Shown here in pieces: positions 1-6,634 of a DNA stretch of 49,354 nucleotides. The stretch lies in the IMG/VR virus record IMGVR_UViG_3300027977_000051, positions 1 through 49,354 of that record. One strand, given 5' to 3'. Both the position numbers and the translations under genes were made by a program. The stretch is from a virus. The notes beneath the pieces were generated by a model. It made no database searches, had not been told where the DNA came from, and saw only the letters and a program-made list of their open reading frames with translations. Positions within the stretch are counted from its first letter, which is position 1. Each line of letters opens with the position of its first letter.

Positions 1-527
1 TCATGAGCATGAGTGAAATGATTCCTGCCATCTGATATTAAATCCTTATAAGGACCATGCTGTTTTATGTCTCTCGCCCAGGTGGTGCTGAACGCAGGGT
101 TACAATAGGAACAGGCAAAATTACATGTTCTATCAAAGGCAATCTCCAGGGTTTTTAGATTTACATCTTCTGTGATGGGAGTACTGAATGCTCTTTCTAG
201 ATCCGCGTCTGGATAGATTTTACTTTTGTAAACCCTGTCACTCACGGCATCTCTGCCCATGTCCTCAATCTTCCAGCAGTATTCGCAACCAGCGGGGCGT
301 TCGCCCGCTATCATTTTGGCGCGGTCCTGTTTCTTCTGCGGGGTGTTGTGCAACAATCTGGGATTATCTCTTAATTTTGCCACATCCACTTGGTGAGCGG
401 GCGGATGATGGCAGCTGGTGGTCATTCCAGAGCCCAGCCATATGGTGGCGTTGTACCACTTGGCTCCACAGAAGCTGGGAGATAGCGAATCTAATATTTG
501 TTTACGATATTCAAGATCTTTATTCAT
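1..527 (-). CDS. Radical SAM protein, N-terminal part (cut by window edge)
   Basis: About 175 residues are visible; the C-terminus lies beyond the left edge. The radical SAM cluster motif CxxxCxYC (C135, C139, C142) is present, so it should bind a [4Fe-4S] cluster and cleave S-adenosylmethionine. Upstream are four more cysteines, C20 (in CGAKW), C39 (in SCHHPP) and C81/C84 (in CEYC, followed by WKIED), which recur in the radical SAM genes at 1158 and 46375. The start is the ATG at 527, which overlaps the end of the SGNH gene by 8 bases; no good Shine-Dalgarno sequence is seen, so translation is probably coupled. It is the last visible gene of the minus-strand accessory operon starting at 5604. 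The family is often called 'twitch-domain radical SAM' in marine phages, but the substrate is unknown. The radical SAM class is certain; the reaction is not. Confidence 0.85.
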   Translation of the reverse strand, partial: MNKDLEYRKQILDSLSPSFCGAKWYNATIWLGSGMTTSCHHPPAHQVDVAKLRDNPRLLHNTPQKKQDRAKMIAGERPAGCEYCWKIEDMGRDAVSDRVYKSKIYPDADLERAFSTPITEDVNLKTLEIAFDRTCNFACSYCNPAFSTTWARDIKQHGPYKDLISDGRNHFTHAH

Positions 528-1161
528 TGTTTTTTATTGCTGCGTAGACTTTGTCAGCCCAAAGTTTATTTTGTTCGGCGCTCATGTGATTGATTATACC
601 TTTGCCCCACGGCATTGTTGCCCCTCTGCCAGGCAAGAAATTTAATTCATGGTTCAATGATAGAGCATACATGCTCTCATCAATGAATATTCCGCTGCTC
701 AATTTGATTCCAGCGTCTTTTTTTGCCTGTTCAAATGGACGGAAGCTCCAGGTTTGTACAATTGTTTTATTTTTTATTTTAGATAATACGTCGTGGTCAA
801 ACCATTTCAGGGCATATTCGTAGGCCAACTCATCTCTGTCGTAGCTGTGCAGGTGTATGAAGTACTGTTCCAGGGCATCGTATATCTTAGGATTCACTCC
901 GGGAACGGGCTGGGTATTGGCCGACAGTATCAGATCTGGATGATACAACCTATAAGGCTCTGTATAGCACAGCACGCAGGTGTCAGGCAGCTTATTTTCC
1001 TGGTTCAATTTATTGAATTTAAAAAAGGTAGTCCATATGCTGCGGCCGGGCTCGCCCATGTGTACTATCTTGGCTCCCAATCTATCTGCCAACAATGTGC
1101 ACCAGCTTTCTTTTTCCTTGCCTGCGCAGAAACTGTCTCCAAAAAATCCTATTGTCCTCAT
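520..1161 (-). CDS. SGNH/GDSL-hydrolase-like protein
   Basis: 213 residues. Near the N-terminus the sequence FFGDSF places a GDS nucleophile motif at residues 8-10 (catalytic Ser10), and GEPGRS at 37-42 resembles the second SGNH block. A C-terminal His192 in INHMS, followed by a helix, fits the catalytic His block, although the usual DxxH Asp is not evident. The third block normally has Asn; here CYTEPYRL occupies that place. Such enzymes remove or transfer acyl groups on sugars or lipids. The start is the ATG at 1161, which overlaps the upstream radical SAM stop as ATGA, a sign of translational coupling; longer in-frame starts would run into that gene. Position after glycosyltransferase-like and radical SAM genes suggests tailoring of the same product, which is inference. 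Confidence 0.68.
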   Translation of the reverse strand: MRTIGFFGDSFCAGKEKESWCTLLADRLGAKIVHMGEPGRSIWTTFFKFNKLNQENKLPDTCVLCYTEPYRLYHPDLILSANTQPVPGVNPKIYDALEQYFIHLHSYDRDELAYEYALKWFDHDVLSKIKNKTIVQTWSFRPFEQAKKDAGIKLSSGIFIDESMYALSLNHELNFLPGRGATMPWGKGIINHMSAEQNKLWADKVYAAIKNNE

Positions 1162-2552
1162 AAGCTCTTGCACTCCTGCCAAAATTCCTGCATCTCAGGA
1201 AATGTTTGCTCAAAACTTGTGCCACGTCTGCGATCGTGTTCTGCAAAAAATGCGTAAAAATTCTTTTTCTGCGCACTGTCTTTTTCCTGGTGCTTGCGCC
1301 AGTAAGCAAGATTGCGCTGCATCTTCTGTATCTCAAAGTCTTTGAACAACGAGAAATCCAATCCAGTTCCAGTCACTTGTTTGGGACCAATCTGCTCATG
1401 GTGATCCATCATGTATTTGATGTTGTCCTCATGTATGCGCTGATATGATTCGGGCAGCAGGGTTATCTGTTGCCATGCGGGCTGGCGCAGCAGGGGAATA
1501 TCGAACCACACTCGCTGATAGGTTTTTGAATGCTCCGATCTCAACAGGCGTATGTGTTTGAGTAATCTGTTCAGTGAGGTCACACTTAAATTATTGTAGG
1601 TGATGATAAAAGTGATGGAATTGCGCACGGGTATCCTGTGCAGGAACTCATTGACATTGTCCATGAATTGATTGTAGTTCAGTCCGTTCCTGATGTACTC
1701 TGCCTGTGCGCCATGGGCATCCACAGACACGAACTGCATGAAATGCTCCACTTTCTCATCCAGGCATATCCTTTTGACCTGATCAAAATACTTGTTTTTC
1801 AATTTGATGTCCGGAGGACACATGTTTGATGTAACATTTAGGTGCAGGTCTTTCTTGGGATGATCTATGATGTAGTCAAACACTCGATAGGTGTTGACAT
1901 CCATCATGGGCTCGCCACCGGTCATGCGGAAGTGTTTTAAATTCTTATACAATTCCGGCCACCAGCGCCAGAATGCTTCCACGTAGGGATTGTTTTCTCT
2001 GTTGGGTATGGGCATCCTCCTGCCCGTGAAATGCTCGGGTGCGTTGTGCTCTGGCGCAGTGGGATACGCTCCATATATGTCTATCTCCTTGCCCCATGCA
2101 GTGGAAAATTGTGGTGAGCAATAGCTGCATTTGAAATTACAGGCATTGTTGAAGTTTACTTCCACATAGCGAGGCACATGTGTCCTGTCCAACGGATTGT
2201 CTCTGATCTTCTCAAAGTCCATCATGGCCCATGGCTCGCCGGAACGATAGTGGCGATCACTCATCTCGCCCGTGTCCTCCATCTTCCAGCAATAGGAACA
2301 GCCCGCGGGTCTTTCGCCTGCCAGCATCTGTTGCCTCTGCTTGATCTTTTCTTCTGTGTTGTGCAGTGCTGCTGGATTGTCTGCCAGGCCTGCAGCATCT
2401 ATTTCGTGCAATGGTGGATGATAGCAAGAGTTCGTCAGTCCTGTGGGCAGATGCAGAGACACCTGGTTCCATTTGGCCAGGCACATGGTGGGGCTTATTT
2501 GTTCTAATTCTCTCTTTGCCTCATCCGCTGATGTTTTATAAACGCTACTCAC
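1158..2552 (-). CDS. Radical SAM protein with N-terminal four-Cys module
   Basis: 464 residues from a GTG start at 2552, chosen because AAGGAG lies 9 bases upstream and the start overlaps the previous stop (GTGAGTAG). The radical SAM motif CxxxCxYC is at C138/C142/C145 and a GGEP SAM-binding motif follows (MTGGEPMM). N-terminal to it are C24 (CLAKW), C43 (SCYHPP) and C85/C88 (CSYC, then WKMEDTG and SDR), the same arrangement as in the truncated gene at 1-527 and the gene at 46375. The C-terminal part has only scattered Cys and no SPASM-like cluster, so an auxiliary cluster, if any, should be bound by the N-terminal Cys. It lies between a glycosyltransferase-like gene and an SGNH-like gene in one operon. 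The substrate is unknown; peptide, sugar or nucleotide modification are all possible. Confidence 0.9.
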   Translation of the reverse strand: MSSVYKTSADEAKRELEQISPTMCLAKWNQVSLHLPTGLTNSCYHPPLHEIDAAGLADNPAALHNTEEKIKQRQQMLAGERPAGCSYCWKMEDTGEMSDRHYRSGEPWAMMDFEKIRDNPLDRTHVPRYVEVNFNNACNFKCSYCSPQFSTAWGKEIDIYGAYPTAPEHNAPEHFTGRRMPIPNRENNPYVEAFWRWWPELYKNLKHFRMTGGEPMMDVNTYRVFDYIIDHPKKDLHLNVTSNMCPPDIKLKNKYFDQVKRICLDEKVEHFMQFVSVDAHGAQAEYIRNGLNYNQFMDNVNEFLHRIPVRNSITFIITYNNLSVTSLNRLLKHIRLLRSEHSKTYQRVWFDIPLLRQPAWQQITLLPESYQRIHEDNIKYMMDHHEQIGPKQVTGTGLDFSLFKDFEIQKMQRNLAYWRKHQEKDSAQKKNFYAFFAEHDRRRGTSFEQTFPEMQEFWQECKSL

Positions 2553-3435
2553 GATCCTGCACTCCTTTGTTCCTGTAAGGTTGTTGACAAAACTTATAAA
2601 ATTGGCTCTGTGCTGCATCAAAATCTGCCACGGGCAATGCCAATCTCTGTCGCAGACTGTTGCCATGGGCCGACATATCAGATTCTATATCATACATCAT
2701 GTGAGAAAATTTGTCGCTCATGAATTCTAAATCTCTGACCAGTGTGACATCGTAGTTTGTATCCAGCGTGGCCATATAACAGCCACATCGGGCACCCAGC
2801 ATGGCCCATCGACCATTCTCCACGTCAGCACCCACGCTCATCCATGTGACTAGATTTCTAAGATTGGGCTGGGGGATCGTCTGCATGAAAAGGCTAGGAT
2901 CTACCTTCTGTCCATTATCGAGACTCATTTTAACACCTTCTCTCCATCCTGCTATGAAAGCCTGTTCAGGAGTATGATTGATATGTGTCGTGGAGTATAC
3001 ATTGTGCAGATTCTCATGTGGCACCGTCCAACAGAAATCTATCTTGGCTCGTTCTTCCACAGCATTTTCATGAGTTTTCATTTCCAAGCAAATCTTGCGA
3101 GGCCATCCCACAATACCACCATTGCCATATATCAATCCATTAATAATGTTTCTTGCTCTCCAACGATGCACAGCAAGAGGATTGGTCTTGCTCCAATCCA
3201 GCGTCTGTAATAGGAAAGCGGGATCTATTCTATTGTCCCCATCGATGCTGATAAAGAAATCTGTTTCTGCTCGTTCGGCGGCGGCCTTGTGTGCGTTGTC
3301 AAACCCCTTGACTCCATGCACTCGTTTGGCCCAGGGCACTATGTTCAATAGGTCAGCGTAGTTCTCATCAGCGTTGGGCTCTCGATAGCTAATAAAAACA
3401 AAATCTAGATCGGTTACTCGGACGGTGTTTGCCAT
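2545..3435 (-). CDS. Glycosyltransferase-like protein (GT-A type)
   Basis: 296 residues. The N-terminus DFVFISYREP opens a Rossmann-like strand, and FISIDGDNRI at about residues 61-70 gives a DGD motif of the DxD kind that binds metal and nucleotide-sugar in GT-A enzymes. Later stretches (VHRWRARN, GNGGIVGWPRK) resemble acceptor-side loops of such proteins. No membrane segment is evident. The start is the ATG at 3435, with AAGGAGGA a few bases upstream; the longer in-frame reading has no such site. It overlaps the preceding small gene by about 22 bases and the next radical SAM gene by 8, so the genes are tightly coupled. The donor and acceptor cannot be told from sequence. Confidence 0.6.
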   Translation of the reverse strand: MANTVRVTDLDFVFISYREPNADENYADLLNIVPWAKRVHGVKGFDNAHKAAAERAETDFFISIDGDNRIDPAFLLQTLDWSKTNPLAVHRWRARNIINGLIYGNGGIVGWPRKICLEMKTHENAVEERAKIDFCWTVPHENLHNVYSTTHINHTPEQAFIAGWREGVKMSLDNGQKVDPSLFMQTIPQPNLRNLVTWMSVGADVENGRWAMLGARCGCYMATLDTNYDVTLVRDLEFMSDKFSHMMYDIESDMSAHGNSLRQRLALPVADFDAAQSQFYKFCQQPYRNKGVQDRE

Positions 3436-3755
3436 GCGTGTCCTCCTTCTCCCGTTCCAGTGGGCCAATATGGATCTCCATTAGAAAAATGCAAGCCATC
3501 AGACGATGCCAACAGCACACTGTATTTCCGCTTTATCTCCGCGGGGGGCTTACGGATGATCTTGCCCTGCTCGTAGTAAAAATTTTGATGTCCTTGGCCC
3601 AGCAGCATGAGGTATGTTTGCTTGTCTACGCTTGTTGTGTCCGTGCCCTGTTGGTTGGCCAGGCACAGTATCTCATTGCCTTTGGTCCTGATGTAGTATT
3701 TTGGATCAAATTTCTTGGGCTTGAAATTCTTCAGCGAATCAAAAAGTTCTTGCAT
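3414..3755 (-). CDS. Hypothetical protein, 113 aa
   Basis: I do not recognise this protein. It begins MQELFDSLKNFKPKKFDP and is basic in its N-terminal half, with a mixed beta-rich middle (EILCLANQQG, TYLMLLGQGH) and a Gly/Pro-rich tail. No membrane segment, signal peptide or catalytic motif is visible. It overlaps the glycosyltransferase-like genes on both sides (17 bases with the gene upstream, 22 with the one downstream), and the ribosome-binding site of the downstream gene lies inside it, so it is a genuine operon member rather than a shadow. Its place between two glycosyltransferase-like genes suggests a role in the same pathway. Confidence 0.6.
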   Translation of the reverse strand: MQELFDSLKNFKPKKFDPKYYIRTKGNEILCLANQQGTDTTSVDKQTYLMLLGQGHQNFYYEQGKIIRKPPAEIKRKYSVLLASSDGLHFSNGDPYWPTGTGEGGHAWQTPSE

Positions 3756-4542
3756 CTAACACCTCCGGTATGTTCTTGTCATGGTAGTGCCACACGCTGG
3801 ACATCCTTCTTCCCCCCAGGTACAACCTGTCCCGCAGCCTGACGGGATAGAGATAGTTGTTGCAGTCCTCGGTGGGCGAGCCGTTGATGGCTGACTTGCC
3901 ATGCACGAACTTGAACCATTTGTAATCTATTAAATTTTGCTGCGTGGGTTCCATGATCCTGTGGGCCAGGGCATACACCACGTCCGTGGTCGGGAACTTG
4001 TCATGGCAGTTCACGAGCATTTTTTCTTTGACCTGCTGCCAGTTGCTCGCTATGGCATCGCACAGCATGAAAAATTTCTGTGCCATTTTGCTTTTCCTGA
4101 AATATGTCAGCCCGTTGTATATGTTTGGCAGGTGATTCCTTGTAAAAAGTTTCCTGTATGTGCCGTCCACGATCTCCTGGTCACGATAATTCAGGCAATT
4201 GACGGAAAACACCATGTCACGCTGGCACAGGTGCTCCCACCACCAGTCGGTGTTGGCTGTCCACAGCATGTCAGACTCCAGCTTGATAGTGTGTACATAG
4301 GGTGACAGCGAGAACACCTGATGTTCATTGGCAAATTTTTGTTCGTGCTCCTGGCTGTGATCTCTCCGCAGCAGCCGGACCACGTCCACGTGCTCGCTGC
4401 TGAACATGGAATGCTCGTCCACCAGCACGCATATGCTGTTGTGCCTGTTGTGTCGCTTGATGGACCTGGCAAGTTCAATGCTGCACCTCACGTAATCAGT
4501 GGTGCTGTTGTTCTGGCAAACCCAAATGAATCCCCTAGACAT
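3739..4542 (-). CDS. Glycosyltransferase-like protein (GT8-like)
   Basis: 267 residues. The N-terminus RGFIWVCQNN followed by a helix (DYVRCSIELARSIKRH) and the strand SICVLVDE resemble the first two Rossmann units of small GT-A or GT8-type enzymes. KLESDMLW at about 87-94 is in the place of the DxD motif, here ESD. A YNGLTYFRKS stretch and a late DVVYALAHRI helix fit acceptor and donor-site elements of the family. The start is the ATG at 4542, with AAAGGA upstream and an 8-base overlap with the preceding gene; a longer reading frame exists but lacks support. It is probably a soluble cytoplasmic enzyme of the same pathway as its neighbours. Confidence 0.55.
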   Translation of the reverse strand: MSRGFIWVCQNNSTTDYVRCSIELARSIKRHNRHNSICVLVDEHSMFSSEHVDVVRLLRRDHSQEHEQKFANEHQVFSLSPYVHTIKLESDMLWTANTDWWWEHLCQRDMVFSVNCLNYRDQEIVDGTYRKLFTRNHLPNIYNGLTYFRKSKMAQKFFMLCDAIASNWQQVKEKMLVNCHDKFPTTDVVYALAHRIMEPTQQNLIDYKWFKFVHGKSAINGSPTEDCNNYLYPVRLRDRLYLGGRRMSSVWHYHDKNIPEVLDARTF

Positions 4543-5284
4543 TGACAAATCCTTTGTTGAGCACATGCACGTCCTGTCCCTGTATGCTGTTGATGCTGTT
4601 GAGATGCCGGTAGCACAGGCCATCACCGTCATGGCTGATCACATCGCAGTCCTGTGGCAACGTGGCGATGGAATCCGGGATCACGTCATATGCGCCGAAG
4701 CCGTTGATCTGATTCAGTGCCATGGCGAATGCATAATCGTTCCTGAAATTTTTGTAGTCTATCCTGTAGAGGTTGCAGTAGTGGTTGTAATTTTGCTTGA
4801 TCATCTTGACCAGGTCAAATATCCTGCGCACACGATCAGTCTTCCTGAAGATCAACACCGTGGCCCAGACCAGGGGCAGCATGGACTTGCGCTCATAGGT
4901 CAGTGCCTGCCTGTAGGACACATCATGTGCGCGGTCATGTATGAGGAAGTCATGCGCTGTGCCACTGAGCCGCAGCAATTTGTCGGAGAAGCAAAGATAG
5001 TCCACGTCCAGCACAATGGTGGTGGCGTACGGCGAGTGGTCAAATGCCTGGCAGCGCTCGAGGTTGTGCCATGGCAGCCCCAGCTTGGTGTTGTTGCACT
5101 CGTTGTCCACAGTGATGAAGTCAATTTCTGGCCTGTCGACCCAGCGCTGCAATGTGTGTGCGTTGGTGACCATGGTGATGGGCAGTTCCAGGTGCTGCTT
5201 GACCAATGCCACGCTGGCGTTGGCCACCCTGTGGTAGGGCACCTGTTCCGTGTCAAAGCAATACATCAGCACGCCCCGTGTCAT
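4535..5284 (-). CDS. Glycosyltransferase-like protein with DxD motif
   Basis: 249 residues. The N-terminus GVLMYCFDTE and the middle TTIVLDVDYLCFS, with D93 and D95 of a DVD motif, match the nucleotide-binding core of GT-A glycosyltransferases of the GT8-like kind. PWHNLERCQAFDHSPY just before it resembles the conserved loop preceding DxD in such enzymes, and the late stretch FRNDYAFAMAL fits the acceptor helix. The start is the ATG at 5284, five bases after AAGGAG; an in-frame GTG two codons upstream overlaps that site and is less likely. The stop of the previous gene lies two bases before the ATG. It is the second gene after the operon promoter. Confidence 0.6.
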   Translation of the reverse strand: MTRGVLMYCFDTEQVPYHRVANASVALVKQHLELPITMVTNAHTLQRWVDRPEIDFITVDNECNNTKLGLPWHNLERCQAFDHSPYATTIVLDVDYLCFSDKLLRLSGTAHDFLIHDRAHDVSYRQALTYERKSMLPLVWATVLIFRKTDRVRRIFDLVKMIKQNYNHYCNLYRIDYKNFRNDYAFAMALNQINGFGAYDVIPDSIATLPQDCDVISHDGDGLCYRHLNSINSIQGQDVHVLNKGFVNV

Positions 5285-5286
5285 GT

Positions 5287-5604
5287 TCACTCCTTCAGTG
5301 TTCGCAGCGATTGATAGGCCTGGTGATAGGTGTTGAGGGCCGCCTGCTGGCGCTCCACCAGCGCGGCTATGAATTGCTTGGGATCCTTGATCTCCACGGG
5401 ATTGGAATTGGCGTCCAGCATGAAGAAGCTGTCGCGATGCTCCATCAGCATGGTGGCCGTGGCTATGGTGAGAGGGTCCGCGCGGAATATGTGGTCATTG
5501 TACACCGTGACCATCTCGCTGTCAGCCCTGGACAGTAGATTCTTCTTGGCCACTGCCCTGTCAAAGCTGAGATCGCTGTGTCGCTTGAGTTCATTGATAT
5601 CCAT
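5287..5604 (-). CDS. Hypothetical protein, 105 aa, first gene of the accessory operon
   Basis: I do not recognise this protein. It is hydrophilic and mostly helical by eye: an N-terminal helix MDINELKRHSDLSFDRAV, a central part with FFMLDANSNPVEIKDP, and a C-terminal Gln/Ala-rich helix (ALVERQQAALNTYHQAY). No membrane segment or catalytic motif is seen. It is the first gene downstream of a sigma70-like promoter whose predicted start site is the A of this ATG, so the message may be leaderless; no Shine-Dalgarno sequence lies upstream. Its last codons contain the ribosome-binding site of the next gene. Confidence 0.6.
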   Translation of the reverse strand: MDINELKRHSDLSFDRAVAKKNLLSRADSEMVTVYNDHIFRADPLTIATATMLMEHRDSFFMLDANSNPVEIKDPKQFIAALVERQQAALNTYHQAYQSLRTLKE

Positions 5605-5610
5605 ATGACA

Positions 5611-5639
5611 ATTATAGCTTAATTATCGTGGTAGATCAA
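5611..5639 (-). promoter_or_regulatory. Sigma70-like promoter for the 5604-to-1 operon
   Basis: On the minus strand TTGATC (5639-5634) is followed by a 17-base spacer and a perfect TATAAT (5616-5611). With the last T at -7, the start site falls at 5604, which is the A of the ATG of the 105-aa gene. This implies host-polymerase transcription, unlike the NATAAATA late promoters elsewhere. Confidence 0.6.
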
Positions 5640-5655
5640 CCTGGTAAAATATATG

Positions 5656-6633
5656 TTATGTGGTTGTGTTGCTTACTTGTGCTGTGCTGGCCTCGTTGTA
5701 CACAGTGGCAAGTCCCTCTGTGGTGTTGGGCCTCAACATGTACAGCGTGGTCACCATCTGCGGCGTGTCCTTGATGGCCGATGCCACCGATGCTGTGTTG
5801 CCCGCGGTGTATTGCGTGTCCGCTGAGCCGTCCGTGGCCACCATCTTGATGGTCATCGTGACCGCTGTGCCGGGTGATGCGTTCAGCTTGGCCGAGATCT
5901 CCACCGTGTTGCTGGTGTAGGTGCTGTTGTCCGAGGTCAGCTTGATGATGGTCTGGTAGCTGGTGGTCATGTCGTAGAATCCCACGGCCAGGCCGTTCGT
6001 GGTCAGTGTCTCCGTGGAGCCGGAACGTGTGCTTGACTGTGATCCTATGTCCAGGTTGCCGATGCCGGTGCCCAGGTCCACGTAGGAGTTGTCCTTGGCG
6101 CTGAGCGAAGAGGCAGTGGCGGAAACCACTATCCTGACCTTGCCGCCCTGGTTGAAATAAAATCTCATGTCGTTGGCTGATGCCCAGGTTATGCTGATCT
6201 CATGCGTGGCAGTGGAGTCCCAGCCCTCTGCGGCTGTGGTGACCGATCTCACCGATGCCGAAGTGGTTATGGCGGTGGCCAACGTGGATCCGCCCTGCAC
6301 GGCCGTGGCCAGTGCGTTGAGGTCCGTCAGCAGCGCGGCCTTGACAGCTATGACGTCGCCCACTTCTCTGGAAACGGTGGATGTCAGTGCCGTGATGTTG
6401 GTGTGATTCTGTATGTTGTTCATGGCGGTCCACAATGAGTTCCATTGCGCCACCGTGATCTTCTCAGCGGTGTTGACCGTGTGCAGGGCCGTCTGCCCCA
6501 GGCCCAGGTTCAAAAGGCCAGTGCCCATGATGTGATTGATGCCGTAGGCAGCTATGTCACCTGAGTTGGAGGTGTTCGTTAGAAATGCGTTGTATTCTGC
6601 TGGTAGTATCTTGTCCGACGCTGCGTAACCCAT
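5656..6633 (-). CDS. Putative virion structural / tail-fibre protein
   Basis: 325 residues, rich in Thr, Ser, Ala and Asn, with almost no Cys, as is usual for fibre or capsid-decoration proteins. The N-terminus (GYAASDKILPAEYNAFLTN) is followed by a helical part containing NNIQNHTNITALTSTVSREVG, then beta-rich sequence (HEISITWASANDMRFYFNQGG, KVRIVVSATAS) that looks like a receptor- or lattice-binding beta domain. The start ATG at 6633 has AGGAG upstream inside the end of the preceding fibre gene, one base after its stop, so it is cotranscribed with that fibre gene. I do not recognise a named family; a tail or capsid appendage is the most likely role. Confidence 0.6.
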   Translation of the reverse strand: MGYAASDKILPAEYNAFLTNTSNSGDIAAYGINHIMGTGLLNLGLGQTALHTVNTAEKITVAQWNSLWTAMNNIQNHTNITALTSTVSREVGDVIAVKAALLTDLNALATAVQGGSTLATAITTSASVRSVTTAAEGWDSTATHEISITWASANDMRFYFNQGGKVRIVVSATASSLSAKDNSYVDLGTGIGNLDIGSQSSTRSGSTETLTTNGLAVGFYDMTTSYQTIIKLTSDNSTYTSNTVEISAKLNASPGTAVTMTIKMVATDGSADTQYTAGNTASVASAIKDTPQMVTTLYMLRPNTTEGLATVYNEASTAQVSNTTT

Positions 6634-6634
6634 G

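Noticed and set aside
4499-5314. Long plus-strand open frame (271 codons) opposite two glycosyltransferase-like genes
   Set aside because: It is antisense to genes with coupled starts, ribosome-binding sites and DxD motifs, and its protein is a low-complexity Val/His-rich sequence with no recognisable pattern.
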